From contig NZ_CP080025.1 in NCBI RefSeq assembly GCF_020463795.1, forward strand, positions 995,001 to 1,059,000: a DNA stretch of 64,000 nt, written 5' to 3'. Below the pieces are notes generated by a model that had not been told where the DNA came from, ran no database searches, and saw nothing but the letters and a program-made list of their open reading frames with translations. The position numbers were made by a program, and so were the translations under genes. This document shows, piece after piece, positions 38,205 through 47,572 of this stretch. The stretch's first letter is position 1, and each line of letters opens with the position of its first letter. Source of the DNA: Echinicola marina. GTDB taxonomy: Bacteria; Bacteroidota; Bacteroidia; Cytophagales; Cyclobacteriaceae.

Positions 38205-38234
38205 AAGCCTCATCCTTGCATAAGGATGAGGCTT
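38205..38234 (-). terminator. Terminator of rho
   Basis: AAGCCTCATCCTT (38205-38217) and AAGGATGAGGCTT (38222-38234), a perfect 13-bp stem with 4-base loop, 25 bases after the rho stop; a short T-run follows on the minus strand. Confidence 0.8.
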
Positions 38235-38258
38235 CATTCAATCTATTTAAAAAAGAAT

Positions 38259-40019
38259 TTATCCGTTCATGCTGATCAGAAATTCTGCATTGTCTCTTGT
38301 TCCTTTCATTCTTTGAAGCAAGAACTCCATAGCTTCCTGTGAAGTCATATCCGACATCAGCTTTCTCAGGATCCAAACCCTTTGCATCTCTTCTTTCTCC
38401 ATCAATAGATCCTCTCTCCTTGTACCAGAACCAGGAACATCGATCGCTGGATAGATCCTTCTGTTGGAAAGCTTTCTGTCCAAGCTCAATTCCATATTAC
38501 CAGTACCTTTGAATTCCTCAAAGATTACCTCATCCATTTTAGAACCGGTTTCTACCAAGGCCGTCGCGATAATGGTCAATGAGCCACCATTCTCCACATT
38601 TCTGGCAGCACCAAAGAAACGCTTAGGCTTATGTAGTGCGTTGGCATCCACACCACCGGAAAGAATCTTTCCTGATGATGGTACTACAGTATTATAAGCC
38701 CTAGCCAATCTGGTAATAGAATCCAAAAGGATAACCACATCATGTCCACACTCCACCATTCTTTTGGCCTTTTCCAAAACCATGGCCGAAACCTTTACAT
38801 GGCGCTCAGCCTGCTCATCAAAGGTAGAAGAAATCACCTCTGCCTTTACAGATCTGGCCATATCAGTCACCTCTTCAGGACGTTCATCGATCAAAAGAAT
38901 CATCAAATGACACTCAGGATGATTTTCTGCGATGGCATTGGCAATCTTCTGTAACAACACCGTCTTACCTGTCTTAGGCTGTGCCACGATCATTCCTCTT
39001 TGACCTTTACCGATAGGTGCAAAAAGATCTACAATCCTTGTAGAGAAATTATCCGCCTTAGTAGTCAATTTCAAACGCTCCTCAGGAAACAATGGTGTAA
39101 GGTATTCAAATGGAATCCTATCCCTAATTTCCTCTGTGGTCTTACCATTGACAGAACTCACCTTCAATAGGGCAAAATATTTCTCCCCCTCTTTTGGAGG
39201 CCTGATCTGTCCTTTGATATTATCTCCAGTCTTTAGCCCAAAAAGTTTGATTTGGGATGGAGACACATAAATATCATCAGGAGATGCTAAATAATTATAA
39301 TCCAATGACCTCAAGAAACCATATCCATCAGACATGATCTCCAAAACACCCTCATTTTCAATTATACCATCAAATTCTTTGACGGCTACGGCATATTTTT
39401 TCTTATTCCCATTGGAAGGCACAACAGCTCCTTCTTCCTGGTTTTTAATGTTTCTTCTTTTCGGAATATCAGCATCAGCATCCGCTGGACGCTCTACCGC
39501 CACACGTTGCGCTTCCTCGTCCACCACTGCTTTTCTTCTTGGCCGAAAGCTTCTAGGCCTATTTTCTTCCTCAGTTTTAACGGGCGTTTCTTCTTTCTTA
39601 GCTTGAGGTTTTGGCGCTGGACTACTCACTTCCTCTTTTGCCTTAGGCTTCGGCTTTGCACTTGAGTCAGCAGCCTTTTCCTCTACTTTCTCTCTCTTCG
39701 GAGCAGCTTTCTCTGCCTTCTCAGTCGCGGCAGTCTCTTGCTTAACTTCGGAAACATTTTGTCGCTTAAACTTAGGCTTGCTTTCCTTTTTCTCTTCTAC
39801 TTCAGGAGCTTTACTTTCTTCAGTTTGGACTTTCTCAGTTTCAGCTTTGGAAGGCTTTTTCTTTGGAAGGGCTTTCTCTGGGGTGATAGCTTGCTGATCT
39901 AAGATGGCATAAATGAGATCATCCTTTTTTAGAGACTTGAAATTCTTAACTCCAAGTTCTTCTGCTATCTCTTTTAATTCAGATAGCAATCTGATTTTTA
40001 GTTCTTCAATATTATACAT
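38259..40019 (-). CDS. rho: Transcription termination factor Rho, with long N-terminal insertion
   Basis: 586 residues against about 420 for E. coli Rho. Residues 1-45 form the SAP-like Rho_N helix bundle ([33 protein letters not shown]-type), then about 160 residues of Lys/Glu/Pro/Ala-rich disordered sequence, then the cold-shock RNA-binding domain ([34 protein letters not shown]) and the RecA-like hexameric ATPase with Walker A PKTGKT (near residue 345), Walker [17 protein letters not shown] and the R-loop/Q-loop segments. The insertion type is usual in Bacteroidota. It is divergent from serS. Confidence 0.97.
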   Translation of the reverse strand: MYNIEELKIRLLSELKEIAEELGVKNFKSLKKDDLIYAILDQQAITPEKALPKKKPSKAETEKVQTEESKAPEVEEKKESKPKFKRQNVSEVKQETAATEKAEKAAPKREKVEEKAADSSAKPKPKAKEEVSSPAPKPQAKKEETPVKTEEENRPRSFRPRRKAVVDEEAQRVAVERPADADADIPKRRNIKNQEEGAVVPSNGNKKKYAVAVKEFDGIIENEGVLEIMSDGYGFLRSLDYNYLASPDDIYVSPSQIKLFGLKTGDNIKGQIRPPKEGEKYFALLKVSSVNGKTTEEIRDRIPFEYLTPLFPEERLKLTTKADNFSTRIVDLFAPIGKGQRGMIVAQPKTGKTVLLQKIANAIAENHPECHLMILLIDERPEEVTDMARSVKAEVISSTFDEQAERHVKVSAMVLEKAKRMVECGHDVVILLDSITRLARAYNTVVPSSGKILSGGVDANALHKPKRFFGAARNVENGGSLTIIATALVETGSKMDEVIFEEFKGTGNMELSLDRKLSNRRIYPAIDVPGSGTRREDLLMEKEEMQRVWILRKLMSDMTSQEAMEFLLQRMKGTRDNAEFLISMNG

Positions 40020-40445
40020 AAAAAACGTATAAGATGTACTTGATGTGATTAATTGAAATGAGTACTGTGACTATTTAATTGATTGGTATAAAAAGATATC
40101 TGTGAATTAGATGGATCCACAGGGCGTGGATCATGAACTTTTTGATATTACAATATTACAGTAAGCATCTGTAATACGCAAATTTTTTCTTCTAGTATAT
40201 TATATAATCCGATTATTTCTTGCCTATTTAAGCATTTGAAGCCCATTTATACGGCTTAATTATTTTATTCCCAAGAACTTTTAAAAGACCTTTAAGCCCT
40301 TCACTCTATTCAAACGGTATATTTTGGACTTTGGTACATATAGCAACCATCAAAATACAAAATGCCCATTTTTTTGTCCTGGCAAGCCTCCTGCTCTATA
40401 TGAAATCATTATCTTTGCTGTTCTAAATAAAGCTAAGCGATACTC
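40020..40445. other. Divergent rho/serS intergenic region
   Basis: About 425 bases. On the serS side TATCTTTG at 40410-40417 fits a -7 box 28 bases before the ATG. On the rho side the inverted repeat GATCCAC / GTGGATC (40114-40132) lies about 95 bases upstream of the rho ATG and could be in its leader, but there is no direct evidence of regulation. Confidence 0.45.
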
Positions 40446-41720
40446 ATGCTACAAGTAAATTTTATCCGTGACAATTTTGACCAGGCCGTGGAAGGACTGA
40501 ACAAACGTTTTTTCCCAGAAGCAGCACAAAAACTGCAAGAAGTCCTGGATTTAGATAAAAAAAGAAAAGAAACTCAACTGGAGAGAGACCAGCTCCAAGC
40601 CGAATCGAATAGCATTTCAAAAAAAATAGGAATGCTCATGAAAGAAGGTAAAAAAGAGGAAGCCAATGAGGTCAAAGCAAGGACCGCTGAAATCAAGGGG
40701 CAAATAAAATCCTTGGAAGAAAGCTATAATGAAACAGAAGAGGCACTTCGCACGCTTTTATATAATATCCCCAATATCCCCCATAGCGCTGTTCCTGCAG
40801 GAAAATCCGAAGAGGACAATGAAGTTATATTGGAGCATGGAGAAACACCAAGCCTGTACGAAGGTAAGCAAGCCCACTGGGACTTAATCAAAAAGTACGA
40901 CATCATAGATTTTGAACTTGGCAATAAAATCACTGGTGCCGGATTCCCTGTTTACAAAGGAAAAGGAGCCAGACTCCAAAGAGCTTTGGTCAACTTCTTC
41001 CTGGATGAAGCCATCAAACAGGGCTATAATGAAGTTCAACCGCCCATCCTTATCAATGAGGACAGCGGCTATGGCACTGGGCAGTTACCTGACAAAGAAG
41101 GTCAAATGTACCATGCTACTGCAGACAACCTTTTCCTGATCCCAACAGCTGAAGTCCCTGTGACAAATATGTACAGGGATGTGATGGTCAAGGAATCTGA
41201 TCTCCCTATAAAAAATACTGCCTTTACGCCATGTTTTAGAAGGGAAGCGGGCAGCTGGGGTGCCCACGTGAGAGGACTGAACAGATTGCACCAATTTGAC
41301 AAGGTGGAAATTGTACAGATTAGTCACCCGGACAAATCATATGAAGCCTTGGAAGACATGAGCCTTTACGTTCAAGGACTCTTAAAAAAACTAGGTCTTC
41401 AATACCGCGTCTTAAGACTTTGTGGAGGAGATACTGGCTTTACTTCTGCCCTTACGTATGATATGGAAGTTTACTCAGCCGCTCAGGGAATGTGGCTTGA
41501 AGTAAGTTCAGTAAGTAATTTTGAAACCTATCAGGCCAACAGGCTAAAACTAAGGTTCAAGGACGAGAACAAAAAAACGGTTTTGGCACACACTTTAAAT
41601 GGCAGTGCATTGGCTTTACCGAGAATTGTGGCATCCATTCTGGAAAACAACCAAACGGAAAAAGGCATTAAGATGCCTGAGGTACTGGTTCCTTATCTAG
41701 GCTTTGAATGGATTGATTAA
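40446..41720 (+). CDS. serS: Seryl-tRNA synthetase
   Basis: 424 residues. The N-terminal coiled-coil arm (about 30-105, KKRKETQLERDQLQAESNSISKK) is followed by the class II catalytic core with motif 2 (FRREAGSWGAHVRGLNRLHQFDKVE) and motif 3 (NGSALALPRIVASILENNQ). Normal length for bacterial SerRS. It charges tRNA-Ser and tRNA-Sec. A strong hairpin at 41742-41775 ends the transcript. Confidence 0.97.
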   Translation: MLQVNFIRDNFDQAVEGLNKRFFPEAAQKLQEVLDLDKKRKETQLERDQLQAESNSISKKIGMLMKEGKKEEANEVKARTAEIKGQIKSLEESYNETEEALRTLLYNIPNIPHSAVPAGKSEEDNEVILEHGETPSLYEGKQAHWDLIKKYDIIDFELGNKITGAGFPVYKGKGARLQRALVNFFLDEAIKQGYNEVQPPILINEDSGYGTGQLPDKEGQMYHATADNLFLIPTAEVPVTNMYRDVMVKESDLPIKNTAFTPCFRREAGSWGAHVRGLNRLHQFDKVEIVQISHPDKSYEALEDMSLYVQGLLKKLGLQYRVLRLCGGDTGFTSALTYDMEVYSAAQGMWLEVSSVSNFETYQANRLKLRFKDENKKTVLAHTLNGSALALPRIVASILENNQTEKGIKMPEVLVPYLGFEWID

Positions 41721-41741
41721 TTCTCATCTATCCATCATGCT

Positions 41742-41775
41742 AAATGCCTTTTCAGGATTTTCTGAAAAGGCATTT
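41742..41775 (+). terminator. Terminator of serS
   Basis: AAATGCCTTTTCAG (41742-41755), loop GATTTT, CTGAAAAGGCATTT (41762-41775): a perfect 14-bp stem ending in TTTTC. Confidence 0.85.
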
Positions 41776-41841
41776 TCTCTTTCAGCCCCTATTAGAAAAA
41801 AACAACTTGACAGCATCTTATTCAGCTAAACCAATCTTTCC

Positions 41842-41849
41842 TATATTTG
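41842..41849 (+). promoter_or_regulatory. -7 box very close to the ccmB start
   Basis: TATATTTG fits TAnnTTTG and ends seven bases before the ATG at 41857, so the transcript may be leaderless. No clear -33 TTTG is seen at the usual spacing. Confidence 0.45.
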
Positions 41850-41856
41850 TGCCGCT

Positions 41857-42522
41857 ATGTGGAATGAAATAATTGTATTGATCAAAAAGGAAATCACCTT
41901 GGAGTGGAGACAAAAATTCGCACTCAACGGTATCCTATTATATGTGGTCAGCGCAGTATTCATCACTTACCTGAGTGTCGGTGCCAAGCAGGGCAACCTT
42001 TCCATCCCTACTTGGAATGCACTTTATTGGATCGTTATATTATTCTCCTCAGTCAATGCTGTCGCCAAAAGCTTTGTCCAAGAACACCAAGGCAGACAGC
42101 TTTATTATTATATGATTGCTTCCCCCGAATCAATCATTCTTTCCAAGATTATTTATAATACACTGCTCACTTTAATATTGGCCCTACTAGGTTATACTGT
42201 CTTCAGTATCATCTTGGGCAATCCAGTCCAGGATCAGCCCATGTTCATCTTGAATCTTCTATTAGGAGCCATAGGTTTTTCTGCTTGTCTTACCATGGTG
42301 TCAGGAATTGCTTCCAAAGCCAGCAACAATGCCACTTTGATGGCCATACTCAGCTTCCCTATTATCATCCCCATACTGCTAATGGCCATAAGAATCTCAA
42401 AAAATGCAATAGACGGTCTTGACAGAGGCATTAGCTTGGACAAACTCATCACCCTTCTGGCCATCAACGCCATAATCGGTGCGACTGCCTACATCCTCTT
42501 TCCTTACCTCTGGAGAAGCTAA
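41857..42522 (+). CDS. ccmB: Heme exporter membrane subunit CcmB
   Basis: 221 residues with six membrane segments, of CcmB length. N-terminal IIVLIKKEITLEWRQKFALNGILLYVVSAVF matches the family, as does EHQGRQLYYYMIASPESIILSKIIYNTLLT. CcmB is the membrane part of the CcmAB transporter used to release holo-CcmE in cytochrome c maturation. ccmA is not in the window. It opens the ccm cluster and may be leaderless (see 41842-41849). Confidence 0.92.
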   Translation: MWNEIIVLIKKEITLEWRQKFALNGILLYVVSAVFITYLSVGAKQGNLSIPTWNALYWIVILFSSVNAVAKSFVQEHQGRQLYYYMIASPESIILSKIIYNTLLTLILALLGYTVFSIILGNPVQDQPMFILNLLLGAIGFSACLTMVSGIASKASNNATLMAILSFPIIIPILLMAIRISKNAIDGLDRGISLDKLITLLAINAIIGATAYILFPYLWRS

Positions 42523-42597
42523 AGCATTTTGTAGGCCTGTAAATCTCCACTTATACAACTTTTTGAGGAAAAGGTCGAAAATGAGGAACTTATACCT

Positions 42598-42605
42598 TAC
42601 TTTTG
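42598..42605 (+). promoter_or_regulatory. Candidate -7 box before ccmC
   Basis: TACTTTTG fits TAnnTTTG, 24 bases before the preferred ATG at 42630, suggesting a second promoter inside the ccm cluster. Confidence 0.4.
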
Positions 42606-42629
42606 CACTTGTATAGCAAATTTATCAAA

Positions 42630-43307
42630 ATGCGAGCACACTGGTGGAAAGTATTGGCGATCATACTATTAGCATACACGATTGTCGCCGGTCTTCTATT
42701 TGAAGTACCTAGATTACCCATTCTCAACGAAACAATCCGCGCACTTTATTTTCACGTGACCATGTGGTTTGGGATGATTCTCATGCTGATGGTGGCAGTG
42801 GTATATAGTGTAAAATACCTCAGGTCCGGCAAGCTGCAGGATGATGATGTAGCCTTGGAATTCACCAATGCCGCCATACTATTTGGGGTATTGGGTATCG
42901 TTACTGGAATGCTATGGGCCAAGTTCACATGGGGAGATTATTGGAGTGGAGACCCCAAGCAAAATGCGGCTGCCATTGGGCTACTGATGTATTTTGCCTA
43001 CCTCATCTTAAGGAATTCACTTACTGATGTCCACCAAAGGGCCCGAATCGGTGCAGTATATAATATTTTTGCTTTTGCGGCCTTCATCCCGCTTATTTTT
43101 ATTTTGCCGCGCCTCACTGACAGCCTTCATCCGGGAAATGGGGGAAACCCTGGCTTCAACGCCTATGATATGGACAGCAAACTGCGCATGGTTTTTTACC
43201 CCGCAGTAATTGCCTGGACATTATTGGGGGTCTGGCTTTCAAACCTTAGAATAAGGGCAAAAAGATTAGAAAGAAAATTAGAAGATAAAATTATCAATCA
43301 ACAATAA
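42630..43307 (+). CDS. ccmC: Cytochrome c assembly protein CcmC
   Basis: 225 residues from MRAHWWKV; an in-frame ATG at 42603 lies within the putative promoter box. Six membrane helices. The heme-handling segment reads WGDYWSGDPKQNAAA where E. coli CcmC has WGxWWxWDxRLTS, so it keeps the first two Trp and the Asp but not the third Trp. A His before it (LYFHVTMWFG) and one after (SLHPG) could be axial ligands. CcmC loads heme onto CcmE. Followed at once by the ccmD-like gene. Confidence 0.92.
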   Translation: MRAHWWKVLAIILLAYTIVAGLLFEVPRLPILNETIRALYFHVTMWFGMILMLMVAVVYSVKYLRSGKLQDDDVALEFTNAAILFGVLGIVTGMLWAKFTWGDYWSGDPKQNAAAIGLLMYFAYLILRNSLTDVHQRARIGAVYNIFAFAAFIPLIFILPRLTDSLHPGNGGNPGFNAYDMDSKLRMVFYPAVIAWTLLGVWLSNLRIRAKRLERKLEDKIINQQ

Positions 43308-43550
43308 ATGCAAAAGTGCTTAGTGGTTTTCCTACTTTTCATCAGCCTACAGGTGATGGGACAGGAAAAAAAAGAAATCAAAACTGAAGATTATCAAAAT
43401 TACAGCGTGGACATGGCAGACCAAATGCGCGAAAACGGAAAAATCTATGTTTTGGTCGGTATAATTGGAATTGTTATGGGTGGTATATTGGTTTACTTAA
43501 TAGGAACCGACAAAAAACTCTCACGTCTGGAAAAGGAATTTAACAGCTAA
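43308..43550 (+). CDS. CcmD-like small membrane protein
   Basis: 80 residues starting directly after the ccmC stop. It has a signal-like N-terminus (LVVFLLFISLQVMGQ), a short linker, and one membrane helix (KIYVLVGIIGIVMGGILVYLIG) with a charged tail (KKLSRLEKEF). Position between ccmC and ccmE and topology match CcmD, which helps release holo-CcmE. The added N-terminal hydrophobic stretch is unlike the short CcmD of E. coli. Confidence 0.75.
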   Translation: MQKCLVVFLLFISLQVMGQEKKEIKTEDYQNYSVDMADQMRENGKIYVLVGIIGIVMGGILVYLIGTDKKLSRLEKEFNS

Positions 43551-43599
43551 ACCCCAAGCATCCGATTTGCGTAAGGTTTTTAGTTAACAAAATCAAACC

Positions 43600-44016
43600 A
43601 TGAAAAAGGGACATATATTAGGACTGGGTATTATTGCAGTGGCCATTATGATCATTATCTCCTCCATTGGGGATGCCAGTTCATACGAAAGTTTTTCCAC
43701 CGCCAAAGAAATGGCCAACAGTGGAGATGATGCACCCATACATGTGGTGGGTCAATTGACCAAAGACAGCATGGGTACTGTCACTGGCTTGGAAGTAAGT
43801 GAGGACAAAACCTCTTTTACCTTTACCATGATAGACAATGACGGTACAGTACAGCAAGTTTATTATAACGAACCCGTTCCTTCAGACTTTATACGTTCTG
43901 AACAAGTGGTGGTCATCGGAGCATATAAAAATGAAAACATGTTTGTTGCAGATAAAATACTGATGAAGTGCCCATCCAAATACCAGGAAACAGAGCTTAA
44001 AACGGCTTCAATGTAA
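43600..44016 (+). CDS. ccmE: CcmE heme chaperone, Cys (CxxxY) variant
   Basis: 138 residues. One N-terminal membrane anchor (ILGLGIIAVAIMIIISSI), then the OB-fold periplasmic domain (IHVVGQLTKDS...VTGLEVSED..., EQVVVIGAYKNENMFVADKILMKCPSKY). The usual heme-attaching motif is HxxxY; here it is Cys124-x3-Tyr128. Cys-type CcmE forms are known from archaea and sulfate reducers and work with a heme bond to Cys. The protein ends 10 residues after the Tyr. Confidence 0.92.
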   Translation: MKKGHILGLGIIAVAIMIIISSIGDASSYESFSTAKEMANSGDDAPIHVVGQLTKDSMGTVTGLEVSEDKTSFTFTMIDNDGTVQQVYYNEPVPSDFIRSEQVVVIGAYKNENMFVADKILMKCPSKYQETELKTASM

Positions 44017-44056
44017 TCCTTCGTCAAATTTTGCACCATCGATTTCCTCTATAATT

Positions 44057-46585
44057 ATGATCAATACCTTTATAGGTAACCTCGGCCATTTCATGGTGAT
44101 CTTGGCTTTTGTTAGCTCCCTTGTCACGGCCTACTCCTATTATCAATACACCGTCGTTTCCGAAATAGAAAAAGCAAGCTGGAGAAAATTCAGTAGGGTA
44201 TTCTTCTATATTCATGCCATTTCTGCGGTCTCTATAGCAGCCGTACTTTTCTATATCATCTACACGTTCAGGTTTGAATACTTTTATGCCTATTCCCACG
44301 CTTCCAAGTCACTCCCTGTCCATTATATGATTTCCAGTTTCTGGGAAGGCCAAGAGGGCTCTTTTATCCTTTGGATATTCTGGGATGTAATTCTAGGCTT
44401 AGTTTTAATTCATACCAATAAGTCTTGGGAAGGCCCGGTTATGGTGGTATTCTCTTTGGTTCAGGCATTCCTTGTTTCCATGATTTTGGGTGTGGTGATC
44501 GGAGATTTGAAAATTGGAAGTTCCCCTTTTATTCTATTGAGGGAAGTGGCCAATGCGCCCATATTTGAAGTCAATCCAGATTTTGTCCCGGAAGATGGAA
44601 CAGGACTGAATCCTTTATTACAAAACATTTGGATGGTTATCCACCCTCCAACACTATTTTTGGGCTATGCTTCTACATTAGTTCCTTTTGCCTATTTGAT
44701 GGCAGGTCTGTGGACAGGAAGATTCAAGGAATGGATCAGACCTGCCTTACCTTGGACCATATTCTCAGCGCTGATTCTGGGTATGGGAATTATCATGGGA
44801 GCCTATTGGGCTTATGTCACGCTTAACTTCGGCGGCTACTGGAACTGGGATCCTGTGGAAAATGCCTCATTTGTTCCTTGGCTCATCATTGTGGCCGCTA
44901 TCCACACCATGATCACCTTTAAGAAAAGTAGCACAGCCCTTAAAACTTCAATAGTTTTAGTCACGCTTCAATTTATCCTGGTTTTATATGCTACCTTCTT
45001 GGTAAGGTCCGGTGTGTTAGGAGATACTTCTGTGCACTCCTTTACTGATTTAGGGCTATCGGGTCAATTACTGATTTACCTTTTCTTTTTCATGTTTGTG
45101 GCCATTTATTTCTCTGCAAGGTCATGGAACAAAATCCCGACTTCAGAAAAAGAAGCATCCGTATATTCCAGGGAGTTTTGGATATTCATTGGGGCCACCA
45201 CACTTGGGCTTATGGCATTCCAGATTATCCTTCCAACTTCCATTCCGGTATTCAATGCCATTGTGGAAGCCTTTGGTGGGATTTCCAATATGGCTCCTCC
45301 TGCAGATCCCGTTACTTTCTATACCAAGTTCCAATTATGGTTTGGTGTAGTCTTGGCTCTATTGACAGCCGTTGGGCAGTTTTTCTGGTGGAAGAAAATG
45401 GACAAAAAGGCACTGAAAAATGCCTTGGCCACGCCATATATCATTTCTCTGCTTTTAGCTGCTGTGATCATTACTGTGGCCAAGGTTTTCAATATAGCTT
45501 ATATGGTCATTGTCTTGGCAGGCACTTTCACCATTGTTGCCAACGCTACAATACTGGCCGGACTACTCAAAAAGTCCACCTTTAAATTGGCAGGAGGCTC
45601 TCTGGCACATATAGGTCTTGGTTTAATCCTAATAGGCGTCATGTTCTCATCGGGATATTCAGATGTGATCTCCATCAATATGTCCGGATTGACCTACAAA
45701 AAGGACTGGGAAGACGAACTGAATAAGGAAAACGTACTGCTTTGGATCAACAAGCCACTTCAAATGAAGGACTATGAAGTGGTCTATAGGGGCAGAAACA
45801 AAAAACTGGAAGGTGTACCAGGCTATGTAAGTGTCAATAAACTGGAGTCCACTGATAATATCAACGAAGCTATTGCCTTGGAGGATATCACCATAGATGG
45901 AAAAACCTACCATAAAAAGGGTGATAAGGTAAATATTGTACTAGAGGAAAATAGCTATTTCGAAATTGAATATTATCAAGATCAAAAGCTGCAGTTTACC
46001 CTCTTCCCTATGTCCCAGCCGAACCCAACCATGGGCTTGATATCTTCCCCAGATTCCAAGCATTTTCTGCAAAAGGACCTTTATACGCATGTTTCTGCGA
46101 TCAATAGCTATGAAGATCCAGAATGGAGTGAAGGAAACACATACGAGGCCTCTCCAGGAGAACAATTCCATTTGGGGGACTATGTGACCACATTTGAAGG
46201 GGGGGAAGTTCTGAACGAAGTAGAAGGCGTCGATCTTGAAGAAGGAGATGTGGCCGTCAAAGCCAAGCTTACCGTTCATGACCACGATATGAATATTCCT
46301 TTGGAACCTATCTTCTTGATCCGTGGTAATTCAGTGGGCAAAATCCCTAGCATCAATAATGACTTGGGAATAAAAGTACAGGTGGACAATATTTCACCCG
46401 AAACCAATAAATTTTCCTTTAAAGTCAATACCTACCAAAAAGATTATGTGGTAATGAAAGCATTGGTCAAACCACATATCAATGTACTGTGGATCGGTAC
46501 CATCATCATGCTGATTGGCTTTGGTGTAGCCATTTACAGAAGATATGATGAGTTTGTAAAAATGAGGGACAAAGGCTTGGAATAA
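44057..46585 (+). CDS. ccmF: Heme lyase CcmF / CcsA-type cytochrome c biogenesis protein
   Basis: 842 residues, longer than E. coli CcmF (about 650). The WWD motif is intact (LNFGGYWNWDPVENASFVPWL) and membrane helices fill residues 1-520. The conserved HPP of MVIHPPTLFLGYA and periplasmic His residues are present. Residues 540-810 are an extended extracytoplasmic domain rich in Glu/Asp/Lys, followed by a final helix. It joins heme to apocytochrome CxxCH. Last gene of the cluster; CcmG/CcmH are not present nearby. Confidence 0.93.
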   Translation: MINTFIGNLGHFMVILAFVSSLVTAYSYYQYTVVSEIEKASWRKFSRVFFYIHAISAVSIAAVLFYIIYTFRFEYFYAYSHASKSLPVHYMISSFWEGQEGSFILWIFWDVILGLVLIHTNKSWEGPVMVVFSLVQAFLVSMILGVVIGDLKIGSSPFILLREVANAPIFEVNPDFVPEDGTGLNPLLQNIWMVIHPPTLFLGYASTLVPFAYLMAGLWTGRFKEWIRPALPWTIFSALILGMGIIMGAYWAYVTLNFGGYWNWDPVENASFVPWLIIVAAIHTMITFKKSSTALKTSIVLVTLQFILVLYATFLVRSGVLGDTSVHSFTDLGLSGQLLIYLFFFMFVAIYFSARSWNKIPTSEKEASVYSREFWIFIGATTLGLMAFQIILPTSIPVFNAIVEAFGGISNMAPPADPVTFYTKFQLWFGVVLALLTAVGQFFWWKKMDKKALKNALATPYIISLLLAAVIITVAKVFNIAYMVIVLAGTFTIVANATILAGLLKKSTFKLAGGSLAHIGLGLILIGVMFSSGYSDVISINMSGLTYKKDWEDELNKENVLLWINKPLQMKDYEVVYRGRNKKLEGVPGYVSVNKLESTDNINEAIALEDITIDGKTYHKKGDKVNIVLEENSYFEIEYYQDQKLQFTLFPMSQPNPTMGLISSPDSKHFLQKDLYTHVSAINSYEDPEWSEGNTYEASPGEQFHLGDYVTTFEGGEVLNEVEGVDLEEGDVAVKAKLTVHDHDMNIPLEPIFLIRGNSVGKIPSINNDLGIKVQVDNISPETNKFSFKVNTYQKDYVVMKALVKPHINVLWIGTIIMLIGFGVAIYRRYDEFVKMRDKGLE

Positions 46586-46606
46586 GCCTTCTTGATGAAT
46601 ATGTTG

Positions 46607-46632
46607 AAAGTCTGCAGCCTGCTGCAGACTTT
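46607..46632 (+). terminator. Terminator of the ccm operon
   Basis: AAAGTCTGCAGC (46607-46618), 2-base loop, GCTGCAGACTTT (46621-46632), followed by TTTT: a perfect 12-bp stem. Confidence 0.9.
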
Positions 46633-46712
46633 TTTTATCTCCCTTTATATCAAAACCATCTAAAACTGTATCTTAGGAAACTAAATCATTAAATTTTCGT
46701 CTTTCAACTCCT

Positions 46713-47492
46713 ATGGAGAAATATTCTATTGCAGTTATCGGAACAGGAAATGTGGCCTGGCATTTGGCTCCAGCCTTGGAAAATGCAGGACATTCCATCA
46801 CTGAGGTGTACAGTAGGGATTTTCACCGTGCGGAAAAAATCACCAAAAACCTCTATACAGCTGAACCTAAAACCGACTTGGATTTTTCTGAAAGTAAAGC
46901 AGAGATTTATATTATGGCGATCAGCGATCATGCCATTGGACAAGTAGCAGATGCCATCATATTGCCAGAAAACAGCACCCTTTTGCATACCTCCGGAAGT
47001 ATGGACCTGAATATTCTAGCCTATAGCTCGGCCACTTATACAGGCATATTCTATCCACTGCAAAGCTTCAGCAAATCCCGTTCATTGGATTTTGAAGACG
47101 TCCCTTTCCTGGTGGAATCGGATGACCAGCAAACACTACAAATACTTAAAAAACTAGCCAAAAGCCTTCAATCAAACTTCTATCAAGTCAAATCCAAAGA
47201 CCGAAGGGCCCTGCATGTGGCAGCTGTTTTTGCCAGCAACTTCACCAACCATATGATCAGGATCTCTGAGGAAATTATGAACCGACAAGGGCTTGATTTT
47301 GAAATGCTCCAACCTCTGATCATCGAACAAATCAGCAAAACATTGCAAATAGGCGCTAAATCTGCACAGACAGGTCCCGCAGTTAGAGGAGACCTAAATA
47401 CCCTTGACCTGCACCACCAATTTTTAAATTATAATGAGCAATTGGCAGAAATATACAAGCAAATTTCTCAGGATATCATCGACGCCAACTAA
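46713..47492 (+). CDS. Rossmann-like DUF2520 protein
   Basis: 259 residues. The N-terminus is a Rossmann NAD(P)-binding fold (IAVIGTGNVAWHLAPALENAGH), like pyrroline-5-carboxylate reductase-type dehydrogenases; the C-terminal half is DUF2520 (RRALHVAAVFASNFTNHMIRISEEIM, TGPAVRGDLNTLDLHHQFL). The reaction is unknown. It is upstream of a UbiA-family gene with an 80-base gap. Confidence 0.88.
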   Translation: MEKYSIAVIGTGNVAWHLAPALENAGHSITEVYSRDFHRAEKITKNLYTAEPKTDLDFSESKAEIYIMAISDHAIGQVADAIILPENSTLLHTSGSMDLNILAYSSATYTGIFYPLQSFSKSRSLDFEDVPFLVESDDQQTLQILKKLAKSLQSNFYQVKSKDRRALHVAAVFASNFTNHMIRISEEIMNRQGLDFEMLQPLIIEQISKTLQIGAKSAQTGPAVRGDLNTLDLHHQFLNYNEQLAEIYKQISQDIIDAN

Positions 47493-47560
47493 CAGGCATA
47501 TCTGATTCAAGTTAGTCCAATATTTTAAGGGCTTAGCAACTGAATAACCATAGATTCGCC

Positions 47561-47568
47561 TATTTTTG
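47561..47568 (+). promoter_or_regulatory. -7 box immediately before the UbiA-family start
   Basis: TATTTTTG fits TAnnTTTG and ends four bases before the ATG at 47573. If used, transcription would begin at or just after that ATG, favouring the ATG two codons on (47579) or a leaderless mRNA. Confidence 0.4.
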
Positions 47569-47572
47569 AACC

